A DNA stretch of 64,000 nucleotides from Mermis nigrescens (taxonomy: Eukaryota; Nematoda; Enoplea; Mermithida; Mermithidae). The notes beneath the pieces are model-generated. The model saw nothing but the letters and a program-made list of their open reading frames with translations. It ran no database searches and was not told the origin of the DNA. The DNA lies in contig JAVLUZ010000769.1 of assembly GCA_036768485.1 (NCBI GenBank), positions 124,001 through 188,000 of the forward strand, read 5' to 3'. Both the position numbers and the translations under genes were made by a program. Below, in pieces: positions 11,056 through 22,270 of the stretch (position 1 is the stretch's first letter; every line of letters starts with the position of its first letter).

Positions 11056-11776
11056 AAACTCTTCATGATTTTTGTTAGTATTTATCTGATTTTGACCATT
11101 TTGAGAATTTTGAGAAAAATGAACCTGCTTTTTAGGTTTCTGATTTAAACGGGAATTATTAGAATTTAATGCACTATTTCTATTGTTTCCATTATAATTA
11201 GAATGGTTCTGAATTGATTCCGCAGAATTTTTGAAAGAATTTTTCAAATTTGGAGAGTAATTCGTTCTAGGTCTGTTCTGATCAGTTCGTTGTACATTTC
11301 CATAATTGCGATTATAATTATAATTACCTCGGCGTTCTAAGCAATTGATACTGTTGTGTCGACGTTGACCGCACTGCACACAAAATATGTATTGATTAGG
11401 TGGTCGGCTTTGTGAATGCGGATTTAAATAACAATTTTCTGTCGTATGATTTGCTTTACGACAAATTAAACAGCACGGCTGCCGAGATAAACAATCGACT
11501 GCTTCTTTTAATTCTTCAAATTTTTTCTCGAAATTCACTTCTTTTTTTATAATCTTCTGTTCCATCTCGTGTCTCTGCAACGACAAATTAGATAAGTTAT
11601 ATTCAGAGGATTTTGATTGAATATCTGAGGATTCCTCCAACCCCTCTCTCAGTACTTGTTGTTCAACAATAGCATGCTTTTTTAATAGCTTCATTTAAAT
11701 TTTTATATTCAGTATATTTTAAACCTTTATAAATTTCGGGTGAAACCGCCTTTATAAAAATAGGTTTCGCAAATGC
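11053..11776 (-). pseudogene. Gag C-terminal part with two zinc knuckles
   Basis: It begins with capsid-like sequence (QEAFAKPIFIKAVSPEIY), then an open frame from 11694. A charged helical stretch precedes two CX2CX4HX4C knuckles, CLICRKANHTTENC and CVQCGQRRHNSINC. An Asn/Gln-rich basic tail of nucleocapsid type follows to the stop at 11053. The knuckles bind RNA in gag proteins. The upstream half of gag lies beyond the insertion at 11777-12822. Confidence 0.85.
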
Positions 11777-12822
11777 CTCCTGATTTTTTCAGAAATGTCA
11801 GGCTAGGCTTGTTTTGATAATCATCTCCTTAATTGACGCCCGTCCCAGTTTTCTCCACAAAGTTTGCTGCAAAATAACTCAAGAACAATGGAATCTTATA
11901 AAGCGTGCGAGTGTTCATTCGAAAGCATTGTCCAAGATCTGCAAGTTTATGTGCATTTTCTTTTATGTTAATAGTGTAAAATTTGAAATATACTGTATCG
12001 AAATAACATCACTTTTTGTCTGCCGCATTGGTCGTCCCGGGTTCCACAATTTTTTGTTTCTCTGGTCAGGAATTTGTACGAGCTGTGGAGCTCATTCCGG
12101 GCTTTCTAACGGTATCTCAATAATTAAATGCGGCTAATACCCTTTGAGAAATTTGAATCGAAAAATAAAGTCCCATTTTTGGGACGCGTCGCCATAATTG
12201 ACAGCATGAAAAAACGACTATTTTTTTTTGATGATACCTAGTATTATGTCTTCATGACCTTTATTACCTTCAGAAACTGCTCAAATTCTCTCTTAGAATA
12301 GTACGTACATACATACTGCCCAGTGGCGGATCCATGATTTTTCTAAGGGGAGGGGCGGTACCCCTAAGGGGGAGGATGGGACCCTTATGTATTTGGGCGG
12401 AAAAATTGCCCGTTTTTACCCGAATATCGCTCAAAAACAGTTAATTTGCGCATTATTTCGGGCCAATGAGGGGGGCGGTCGCCCCCCTCCAATCCGTCCC
12501 TGATACTACCTGTGTAAACCAGCTGCTTTACAGTCCAGTTAGGTACATAGGTACCTATACCTACCTATATGTACCTTGTATGTATCTAAACTACAGAACT
12601 GCCTTGGAACGACATCAGACTATATAGAGAACGTCAAACCCAAAAATTTTCAATTCAAAAATGACGGCAAAAATGGGATGTACACTTATTGACGAGCGTC
12701 CTGCATGTAAACTTATTAACAACAGTCCCAAAAATGGGACATACACTTATTAACGACTGTCCCAAAATTGGGACTTTTTTCTCACGTCCTACTGTAGTTA
12801 GAGTCACGAAAAAAATCAGGAG
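11777..12822. mobile_element. 1.05-kb inverted-repeat insertion inside gag
   Basis: CTCCTGATTTTTT at 11777 is matched by its reverse complement ending at 12822. Gag-like coding sequence stops at these two edges and resumes on the other side. The inside is non-coding and contains near-repeats of TAACGACTGTCCCAAAA and related words at about 12660-12780. I see no target-site duplication, so the exact ends and superfamily are open. It carries a smaller MITE at 12321-12502. Confidence 0.55.
12321..12502. mobile_element. hAT-type MITE, CAGTGGCGGATCC termini
   Basis: The termini CAGTGGCGGATCCA and, inverted, CAGGGACGGATTGGA form imperfect inverted repeats. They are flanked by ATACTGCC (12313-12320) and ATACTACC (12503-12510), an 8-bp duplication with one mismatch, typical of hAT elements. 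The inside has G-runs and C-runs near the two ends. It sits within the insertion in gag. Confidence 0.8.
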
Positions 12823-13441
12823 ACTCTTTGAAGGATGGGAAATTCAAATATCAATGAGATTTTGAATGAAGTACCCTACACAAAGTGCCGTTAATAAAGG
12901 GTAAAACGATCAGAAAATTCTAAAACACTCTAATTTTTTGCGCTGTTTTATCTCAAATATTATTTGTTGATAAACATCAGCGTCACGATTTTCTGGAAAT
13001 GCTACTTTTAATTTTATTATAACTTCATCACAAACAACTTCATCTCCTAATTCTTTTATTGCTTCATTAAATGCTACTAATGCAGGACCTTTTAAATTAG
13101 ACTCTAAATGAGCAAGTCTGTAGGGGCTATCTCCCCAGGAATTCCTTGCAAAGTCATATAATGAGTAAATTTTTTAACCATTCTTCGAAAGAAAAAAAAG
13201 CTCCAGAAAATGGTTTTGGAGGCTTATAATTTATCATAGTGCTAAGTCGAAGCAATGGATCTCCAGAGTTAACACTGGCTCTGGTTTCCTGGTTAAAACT
13301 CCCAAAGCCTGCTGTTCCTCCTTGATTTCCTAGATTATTTACCATAGTTTTTAATGTTTTCAATTCTTTAAAAATCGGAGCTCCAAAGGAATCGAATGCT
13401 CTCTTCAGAGCTTCCTCCCATTCGTCAGGATCTTTTGCCAT
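12823..13441 (-). pseudogene. Gag N-terminal part (matrix/capsid)
   Basis: Starts at Met 13441 (MAKDPDEWEEALKRAFDSF), with a helical N-terminus followed by PPKPFSGAFFSFEEWL, the F-x-G...W pattern that opens the capsid of Ty3/Gypsy gag. A stop at about 13154 is followed by continued capsid sequence in another frame: SPYRLAHLESNLKGPALVAF, then ELGDEVVCDEVIIKLKVAFP. It then meets the inverted-repeat insertion. The 5' leader to the LTR is about 1.1 kb. Confidence 0.8.
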
Positions 13442-14500
13442 CTTTCTAGTTATAGACTTTTTAGATGTTCTATGAAGAAATTCCTTAAAGCCGTCCTCGA
13501 AATCTTTTGAGTAAAGATAGATTTATGATAGACAAATGTAAATTCTATATTTTTGTTGGAAATGTCCGCAGAATCAGGCGTAGAGTAAATCGGTCCTCTT
13601 CCTTTACCTTAAGGACTGTAATTAGATCTTTCTGGAGGAAGACTAAAACTTCTGTCTGGCCGAAAACTTTCTACAAGAGTATTCACGAAAGTTCTATGGG
13701 CTTCTAAAGTTTTTCGAATTTTCATGGTCTTCTTCTTCAAAATCTTGAAAAAGTCGAGTACTTTGTTCAGTCTTATCAAAATTGTCGAAGGTTTGTCCTT
13801 CACTCTGAGCCTGATTTGGGTCCAACTCTTCTTTATCCTTTTCTTTTCCGGAATCTATTTTTTCTTATTCCCATTTTGATGCGATTGGGTGAGGAAAATT
13901 TTACGTTCTGGCCTTTAAAATATTTTGATGCAGCTTGATTGCAAAACAAATTTTAATTCGATTTTTTAACCCTCAGGATTCTCCACTCAGAGTTTTCACA
14001 AGTAAAAATCGGTGTCAATAATATTGTTAATAAACGTTGCGCACCATCTACTAACTAAAATAACAGGGCCCAAAAAGAAAAAAATTAATTATTCAATTTG
14101 GTTTGTCCGATTTCTTCAGGTTAGAGGTTTCTCCGCTATGCGGGTTTTTCTCCTACTTTCGGTTTCTACGAAATTATCTCTGAAAGACTCCAAAACCGTT
14201 TTATCCTACGATCAGTTCCCTTTTTTCTTATCGGGTTACGGCTGGTTTAAATTAATTGCTAAGCGCACTTCACTGACACAATGAATTTACGCATGCAGTA
14301 AAAATAAAGGTCGAACATGCTTAGAAAATAAAGAAAAACTTTAGCTTAAAGGGAAAACTAAAAATAATGCCACCTATATTTTGGAACAGGTCACTAGATC
14401 CGGAAAGAAGGATAAATCAGAAAAATGTTGTTTTAATTTTTTTTTAATTTTTAGTATTTCCGAAAATATCCCAAAACTGCTAGCGAGAGATTTTACCGTT

Positions 14501-14518
14501 CCCTGGCGCGTCTCGCCA
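14501..14518 (-). promoter_or_regulatory. Probable primer binding site
   Basis: Four bases inside the 5' LTR the minus strand reads TGGCGAGACGCGCCAGGG. It starts with TGG, the complement of the CCA end of a tRNA, at the position expected for minus-strand priming. I could not assign the tRNA. Confidence 0.5.
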
Positions 14519-14522
14519 AATT

Positions 14523-15302
14523 TGTCACCACCTGCTAGCAATGTGTTGGTAATTAAAAACTTTCTGTGGTCTTTTTGAGGTTGATTTTATTTTTTAAACA
14601 CAGCACACAACGATAGTTTTCCTTAATATATAAAAATTACCTTTTGAAAAAAATAATCGAGGCGACAAAACAGAGAGAACAATAAACGCGCTAATCGGAA
14701 AATACAATCAGACGTTCAAACTAACTTTTCCTCTTTTCCGACTAGGAAATTATTCCCATCTTTTAATTTTAGAGAAGTAAATGAATTATCTTCAGAGGAA
14801 ATTTCAAAGTGATAAATCACTTCAGCATAGGGAGTTAGAAGTAGCTGTTATACTTTTAAGTTATTCAGTATTACTTTATGGTACGATTTGTCCTCACTTG
14901 TTCAATTATGGGGACATACATTTTATATTCATTCCATTGAATGTAATAAGATTCTAAAGGACGCTTTTGTTGCAATTAAAGTGACGATTTGCGTCATTGG
15001 TGGTCGGAACTGGGGAATTTCAAATAAGATTTGGGTTGATGCAATTAATTTTGGATGTCCAAGATTCGTCTGGAAAATTTGAGTTTGCCTGGTACGCGAA
15101 AACAAAAATAGAATTTAGAATACATACTATAATGATATAAACGACTAACTTACACGTTTAAGCTCGAACTACAGTATGAATCAAAGGAAAAGCCCGCTAA
15201 GAGTAATACAGAAAGCATTTTCGAATCGGATTAAACTTACAAAGAGTATTTAAATGCATAATCATTAATTGAAGATTTTAAAAAAATCACTCCTTGGTAA
15301 CA
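14523..15302 (-). repeat. 5' LTR (780 bp)
   Basis: Partner of 3263-4038, same orientation. It is followed by TTAC at 15303-15306 and then by the continuation of tandem repeat unit 2. The 5' role follows from gag and the primer site being on its inner side on the minus strand. Confidence 0.92.
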
Positions 15303-16024
15303 TTACTAATCTACTCTGCATGTCTCTATGCACGTCTGCTGAGTCAAGGTTCAATAGTTCATGGATCAATAAGCCTTAGGTCAATATAATACTCGGTACA
15401 CCTACTGGTGTGACCTTATTTTCTTTATAGTCCCCAAGCATACGTGGGCAGCAAGAAAATTCTAGGGGGGCTGAAAGATTTTTTGAAAGTAATAAAATAG
15501 CCTTAAAAATGGTTATATGGCGAAAAGACCACCATTTTTGATCGTTTCTCATCGAGCACTATCCATTGGAATCAAAAAATTGCGAGAAAAAGGAAAGAAA
15601 ATTTTCAAAAATTGTATTCTGGGTGTATTTCAATTTCTGAGGGAGGGGTATTTTTGTTTCTCAGGGGGATGCATACCCCCAACCACCCCCCCCTTTCCAC
15701 GCCCAAGTGTGGTTACCAGCTCGGACTGAGCTGTCTTGCAGATTGTGCAGCTATATATATTATCGCAAACACATGCATCAATAAAGCCGATGCTATTTGG
15801 CGAACCCAATAGCCATATCAGCGCTGACTCCTCTCTTAGCACTTTTACATGCTAAGATCGGACCGGTTCCCTTCAGTTGTTATGTCCCTTCAAAATATGC
15901 ATTGAATTCCTGATGTTCTGAACGTGTGCATCAGGTGTCAATGGATTACTGTAGTTGCATATGGTGTGTTTACGTGACAAGAGCATTTTTCTTTGCTAGC
16001 TTTTAAATGAATCGCACCAAACAT
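15303..16024. repeat. Tandem repeat unit 2, right piece
   Basis: It resumes unit 2 with CTACTCTGCATGTCTCTATG and continues through CCAGCTCGGACTGAGCTGTC to CCTTCAGTTGTTATGTCCCTT. A hAT MITE splits it at 15439-15711. Confidence 0.75.
15439..15711. mobile_element. hAT-type MITE, CATACGTGGGC family (273 bp)
   Basis: It starts CATACGTGGGCAGCAAG and ends, inverted, CACACTTGGGCG. The flanks TCCCCAAG and GTTACCAG both derive from the GTCACCAG seen uninterrupted in unit 1, so an 8-bp target duplication has decayed. G-runs mark one end and C-runs the other. The middle contains TCATCGAGCACTATCCATTG, shared with the other copies. Confidence 0.8.
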
Positions 16025-16710
16025 GTATGCTCCATTGCCGTACTAATATTCATTTAGTTATGTACTCCGCATGTCTCTGTGCAGTACGTCAGTCGACTTC
16101 AATCAATAATCCTTAGGTCAATATACTTGGACCACCTAACGGGCTGACCATATGTCTCGTTTTATAGTCACCAGCTCGGACTGAGCTGTCTTGTGCGAGC
16201 CATGCAGCTGTATATATTGTCATGCACATGCATTAATAAAAGCAGTGCAATTGGGCGAACCTAATAGCCTTTATCAGTGCTGACCACACCTGGGCGTAGT
16301 TTGGGGGGTATGCACCCCCCCCAGAAACCAAAATACCCCCCCAGAAATCAAAATACCCCCCCAGAATTCAATTTTTGAAAATTTTTTTCGTTTTTTTCGC
16401 AATTTTTTGATGCCAATGGATAGTGCTTGATGAGAAACGTCGAAAAATGGTGTTTTTATCGCCATACCACCATTTTTAAGGCCATTTTTCGACCTTCAAA
16501 AAAATCTTGCACCCCCCCCCCAGAATTTTCTTGCTGCCCACGTATGGTGCTGACTCCTCACTCAGCAGTTCTTACGTGCTAAGCTTGGTCCGGTTCCCTT
16601 CAGATGTTTGTCCCTTCAATATATGCGTCGAATTTTTGTTGTTCTAACATGCGCCTCAAGTGTCATTTGATGACTGAAGTAGCGTGCCGCATTTCTACCT
16701 GACATCTAAA
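16025..16710. repeat. Tandem repeat unit 3
   Basis: Third copy: TACTCCGCATGTCTCTGTGCA, CCACCTAACGGGCTGACCAT and CCAGCTCGGACTGAGCTGTC recur in order. It is interrupted at 16285-16546 by a MITE of the same family as in unit 2 but in the opposite orientation and at another site. The array ends near 16710. Confidence 0.7.
16285..16546. mobile_element. hAT-type MITE, inverted copy (262 bp)
   Basis: It is flanked by a perfect 8-bp duplication GTGCTGAC (16277-16284 and 16547-16554). Termini are CACACCTGGGCGTAG and, inverted, CATACGTGGGCAGCAAG. It is related to 15439-15711 in reverse orientation. Unit 1 shows the empty site (ATGCTGACTCCTC). Confidence 0.88.
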
Positions 16711-17600
16711 ACATACAGCATTAAGGTATAAGCTTACACTTAAAAGCTCGCTGAGCGCTCGTGAATCTTTTGCAAGGTCTGTTGGTGCATGTGCAGAAAT
16801 GGTCCCCAAAAAGTCTTTTCACATTTTGTACAGGCAAATTTTTGTGTGCTAATATATGGCACGGTAGCATTTTAGTGTGGTAAAACAGGGTTTTTTGACC
16901 TTTGATTGTGTATTTTAGCTACATTTCTGGGTTTCTAACGCCAAAAATTACTAAGAATTGTCTCAAAACGACGCGAACCGCCAAAAATTTTTGCATTTTT
17001 ATATTTTAAATACAAATTCTGTCATTTTAAAGAGATATAGGACTAGACAATTACTTATTTTTGATGCGAAGCGCCATAAATTTTTTGGGCATTTTTCACC
17101 TTTTACAGTTTTGTCTTCCCAAAATCTTTGTACATGTACAAAAACGGTCCTGGAAAGTCTTTGTAGATTGGGAAAAACCTTTGCCGAATACAAAATAAAA
17201 CACTGCCGCACGCACATATTCCACTCTTAAGCGCACCAACTGCAGCATTTTTTCAGATTGGGTCCCGACTCCCGACTTATTTATAATCAAGTTGACTAAA
17301 GAATTACTGACATTTTACCCCATAGTTAAAATTTTGTGCCACTGGATTTGGCTCTGTATTGAGTATAAATACATGTGACTAGGTGCGTTTTGTTACCATT
17401 GACATGATATGTAGCTTCTTCTTAGGATATTTAGCATGATTGATTCATAACCAGAAAAAAGTAAGATCTGGAAACGGAAATGATGTGTAAAATCTTTAAA
17501 ACACAAACATCAACTTTAATCATTGTGCATCCCGTTTCCATAAATGGTTTATCCGCATAGGAGTGTAGTCCAATGTGGCAAAACTTGATTCTTCGGCCGG
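16711..17600. other. Non-coding stretch, weak internal repeat
   Basis: I see no gene. Two segments near 16780-16860 and 17110-17200 resemble each other (a GGTCC..AAAGTCTTT word followed by a G-rich AAA word), suggesting an old duplication. Confidence 0.4.
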
Positions 17601-17609
17601 GCCACTTCA

Positions 17610-18400
17610 AACCCTGTTTATGGAAAATTACTCTTATAGAAGAGGGGGTTTAGAGCTCGGAAACCAGGTACCCTGTTAATTCTATGTGATGTTGATCTCG
17701 GTTCTGTTGAGCTTAATTTGAACTGACGTTGGTTCAAGGTTGCAAAACCAGTGCTCCAATTTGATTTTCACTAAAATTTCTCCTACTGAAGAAGAGATTT
17801 CAAAGCTTGAAGAAGGGGTATCCCATTTATATATTTATAGCTGACCCTGCTTCTGTCGTAGGTTTTTATGACCTGGGTTTGGTCCGAACTCTATAAACTA
17901 GGGTTCCCTATGTTGGGCTCATCCGGGTTAACTCGCCCAACTCTTTCCAACAAAAGTTTGGGGTCTTGCAGCTCAGATATGAGGTATACCATTATTTATT
18001 TGTTATGTTGTCCACAATTCCATTGGGAGTTTCTCTGTACTGGTACTGGTCTAAACTGGCGGAATATGAATTCGTCACGTAGAGATCATTGAAGTGAACG
18101 TTGCAAACCATGTTTCCGCCAAAATTACTCTATCTGAAGGACGTCTTAGGCTCGGAAATGGGATAGCCTATTTATCCATGTGAAGCTGACAATAGTTCCG
18201 TCAGTAGTATCCTCGCCCTGGGTTGGCCCAAACTGGCTGAACCATGGTCCCTCAGGTGAAGACCATCAGGGTGCAAATCTGCAACGCCTTTTTCACCGAA
18301 ATTACTATTACTGAAGAGGGTTTTTAAGCTTGCTAATGGGTTAGCCAATATTAACATATAGTTCACCCTGCTTCTACTGCATGTAGGTACATGAACAAAA
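17610..18400. repeat. Degenerate tandem repeat, period about 150-180 bp
   Basis: Five units start at about 17655, 17805, 17971, 18150 and 18328 with GCTCGGAAA or GCTTG variants, followed by GGGTATCCCATT-like and GCTGACCCTGCTTCTGTCG-like words. Most are preceded by AAATTACTCTWYTGAAGARG. Units are diverged. No ORF spans them consistently. Confidence 0.65.
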
Positions 18401-21400
18401 GGATTTAAGCCTTACGATTTTATTTTACGAATTTTAGCTGACTTGCGGCTTTAACGTAATAATTTATATGAAGGGTTTAACAGAGATACCTACATTTTTT
18501 CGCATAGAAGCAGTCAGGCTTTTAGCGGGCCAAGTCCTGAGGATGATGTGTGCAAGCGCTTGCTTGATTTTCAATTCTAAACTAAATAGGTAATGCATCT
18601 GTCCTAAATATGTTCATAGGTACCACTACCAACCTATAGCTCCTAATGCGTGCTTCCTTGTTTGAATAATAACCTGGAATTGTATTGAGTTTTGATAGCC
18701 AATTTCCGAGTCATGTGAAACAGACTGTAATTAATACATGTGCCTAATTTATGCTCATCTTATTGGCAATAGCATGACCTTACACTCATCTGCTTAGGGA
18801 CCCAAACACGGTTTTCTATAGGCACCTTCAAAACGTTCTTGCCTAGAAAAAGATCCATGACTTGACTTGTTTTCAAAAAATTACCTACATTAAATGATAT
18901 TGATATTTGGAAATCCAGAATGACGTTTAATTGCAAGAAATAAAATAAAGCAAAGCTTCTTTGCAAGCGTAAATCGATAAAATCAAAGCTAACGCTTATG
19001 TTGAAATTGAGGTTTTCTGATCTGAAATTTAATTTTGTCATTTTCAACCCAAGTTTTCAGGTATATTTAAAAAATTACAATCGCGACTTAAATACTGAAA
19101 TTAGTTAAGCGATATTTTTCAATTCATAACGCTAATTCAAATAGAGCTCTTTTCTGTCATTTAGTCTTAGCTTAATTCAATACCCCTAAAAATGTTTTAA
19201 GTTTGAAAACTTCAATTTTGTAATTTCACTACAATTTTTATTTAGAAAAAATTGTTTTTGCTGTATATTAAATTTTTAAAATGATGATAACTTTGAAATT
19301 TATATCGAAATTTCAATTTCAAAAGCCTTTTAAAATATTTACAATTTTTAAATGAAGCTGAAAACAACTGTGTAGGTAAAGCCAGTTTTATGCAACTTCG
19401 GTCATAAATTTTAAAGCTATTTCTGGCAATAAGGTGGCAGATTGCAATTATAGCTCCAAAATTAATCCATTCTTATAAGTAAATTAGGTTACATATCTGA
19501 GTTATTAGGATTCAATTTGTCTAATTTTTTCGAAGCAATTCGTGAAGAAAAATTCATAATATTTTTATCTAAGGTGCTAAGAATCATACTATCAGAGAGG
19601 AATTGAAAAAGCTTAAATGATATAAGTATAATCACTAATTGATGTATAATCAGTAATTTAACTTATTTGCTTCTTTACTTTCAGCCTTGATTTTGAAACA
19701 AATGTGTTATTTAATAATAATATTTGTTGAATTATATTAAGCAATAAGCTGCGTGGATTATGATATATTAGTGATAAAAGAACGTTGACTGCCTGTGTCA
19801 AAAATACATAATCATCTTTCTCTTTGTATGATATGAAATTTCTGACTTTGATTCTAAATACTTGAGAATGAGACATTTAATTCTGAGTTTTGCGTTACAT
19901 ATAAAAGTTATTGACAACAATATTCTCGTCATCCTTGTTTCATTCTTCATTATTGACCATGTTTTCCTGCTACAAAGAATGATAATTTGTGTTTTTATGT
20001 AAATTACTGATAGGAATCATTTTATCTATTATTTCTAAAATTCAACAATTTTTGCATAAAGCTATATATTTGTGGTTACTAATGTAATCAGCACAAGGAT
20101 CTTAATAAAGCTACACTTCTCTACAGTATCACCTGGAGCTGTAAACATCCAAAGTATAATGAACCTTTCCCGGACCTTCGATTTTCATTCTTAAACAATT
20201 TTTCAGTTAAGACATTGATTGCTTGAATGCAAATTCTGGCAGGAAGCTCACTTGATACAATTTATGTTAATTATTTAATTTTGAATTTCCCAGCATTATT
20301 TGATGACTGAAAAATAGAAGTGCCTCAGTTACACGTTTGTCCATGGAATGTTTATTTTCCCAGCCTTAGAGTTTATATGTACTAGTTAAAATTTGAGAAA
20401 GATTATAAACTTCCTTCTAATCCAAATACTATATTATTTTGATCAAGATCCCCCATAGGTGCCAAGCTGCAGAGGGTTCTCTTAAATTCATAAATTAGTG
20501 GCCATTTTTGTGAAATTATCATCTTCAAAATTTGCTGATTTAATCAAAGACAAAAGTTTTCTACAAATTTTATCAATAGCTTCAAGTGTGCGTCATAAAT
20601 CAAAGATTCTCACCGTTAAATTTGGCATTTTTTCAGGCCAGTATAATGTGAATGTTTTATATAATTTGAATCAGCAATCTGTTTCTTTGAAATCGAAATT
20701 GCACGCTTGCTTATAATGCATTTGACACTGAGATTCATTCAATCAATTTATAGGTGTTACCCTAAAACGCTCATTTTAAAATTTTGTACATTGGGAATAT
20801 CTTGTTATTTGACAGACTGAGGAGCAGAGTTGAGTCCCATAATTTAAATCCATTTTGGGGTCTCAGTGATAAATGGGTAATTATAACTTAGGTAAGTAAA
20901 TCTATATGGGAGGTGCATATGATGTATGGGAAATTTGCTTCATTGCTATAGGCCTTATGTGTTTTACCATGTCATGCATTTCAACCTGTTTTACTTCTAG
21001 CAAATCCAACGCATCTAAAGATCATATTGTTTCAATTTCTACTATGTTGCTGTCATACTTGAAATAATTTTTGTATATTACAACCTCAAATCTCTATCGC
21101 TCTATATGGAAAGTAGTGATTGCAGATGTGCCCAATTCTTCATCATTCTTTTCGTGTATCAGATCAGGAGCCACATTTATCACTTTAATATATCTAGTGA
21201 TTAAACATGCAGTATTTTCGAAATGCAGAAAAGATTATCTTTGTCCTTTTCTCAAATTCAACTCAATATTTTCTATAAATAAAGTACTTTAAAATCTTAG
21301 TGTGCAAGTATTTGTCTTGATTATATAAATAATTAATGTGCACCTTTGTAGATAGCTAACAAAGTAATATTGATGCTAGCTTTTGTAGTAGGACCACTCT

Positions 21401-22066
21401 GATTTTTTCCCGACTACTGTCTCTATTCATTAAACCAAGCTTATCGATACAATATGTTATTAATGTCATTGCATAGGTGGTGCCTGACACACATTTATAA
21501 GCTTACAATATGCCTGCGTGTTTCACATCTGGAAATGAATAATAAGCTTAGATTATTGTGAATGTGTGACATTTAGTGCGAGGAAATATGTGTAGGTTGA
21601 AAGTTAATGCTTTAATAACAAAAATTTACTGTAGCAAACCTTATTTCACACATTGATACATCCCTCCGGATTGTCTATGCTTGTGCATGTGTAGAGTCAA
21701 GGACCCTTGTAATGACACCCTCATGTGTGCTACCCACCAACCCGAGCAGGAATGATAATTATTTACTGGTTGAGTGAAAAATACTGCAAGCCTGGATAAA
21801 AACATGTCGTTTTAAGCATATGGTCAAAAATGCACGGCTTGAGTTTGGCTGTTTATAATTTGCATATATAGTGAATTTTGCATATTATATAATAATTCTC
21901 ATATTGAACAGTGAATTATTCTCCTTTTTCTGATGGCAGTTTAGCTCAAGAGAGCAGCACATTGCACCCTTTTTGCATAATGGAAAATTCCGCCTTCGAG
22001 TTATGATTTAGACTATTACCAGGTGGCTAATAACCTTTTGCTATGAGGTCAGCAAACCACACATGA
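18400..22066. other. AT-rich stretch without recognisable feature
   Basis: Read on both strands. Only short open frames with no family signature are present. No tandem repeat, LTR or inverted repeat stood out. Introns or intergenic DNA. Confidence 0.5.
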
Positions 22067-22074
22067 GCATTGAG

Positions 22075-22270
22075 GAAGTTCGGGCCCTCTAGAAACCTAA
22101 ATAATCACCCCAGAATTCAATTTGTATTTTTTGTTTTTTGCCAACTTTTTATGACAATTGATAGTGCTGAATGAGAGACATTGAAAAATAGTGCTTCTTT
22201 AGCTTCACTACTATTTTAAGACCATGTTTTGACCTTTGGACCTCCAGAATTTGGGTGCTGCCCACCTATG
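22075..22270. mobile_element. Diverged hAT-type MITE copy
   Basis: It shares the family core (GATAGTGCTGAATGAGAGAC, then CCATGTTTTGACCTTTGG) and ends GCTGCCCACCTATG. GCATTGAG at 22067 and GCTTTGAC at 22271 could be a decayed 8-bp duplication. Its G- and C-runs have mostly decayed. Confidence 0.55.

Larger units (their letters stand above)
3259..15306 (-). mobile_element. Env-bearing Ty3/Gypsy-like LTR retroelement, 12 kb
   Basis: Complete element on the minus strand. Two LTRs begin with TGTTAC and end in TGACA on that strand, and the 4-bp duplication TTAC flanks it (3259-3262 and 15303-15306). The flanks join into one uninterrupted tandem-repeat unit when compared with unit 1, confirming both edges. 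Coding order from the 5' LTR: gag (13441-11053), unknown ORF (about 11055-9677), env-like glycoprotein region (9738-8129), membrane segment plus protease (8128-7481), pre-RT and RT (7335-5900), RNase H and integrase (5900 to about 4053). Pol is of Ty3/Gypsy type: RT, then RNase H, then an HHCC-DDE integrase. Env normally lies after pol in such elements; here pol runs to the 3' LTR with no room for env. Every large gene carries stops or frameshifts, so this copy is defective. Confidence 0.9.
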
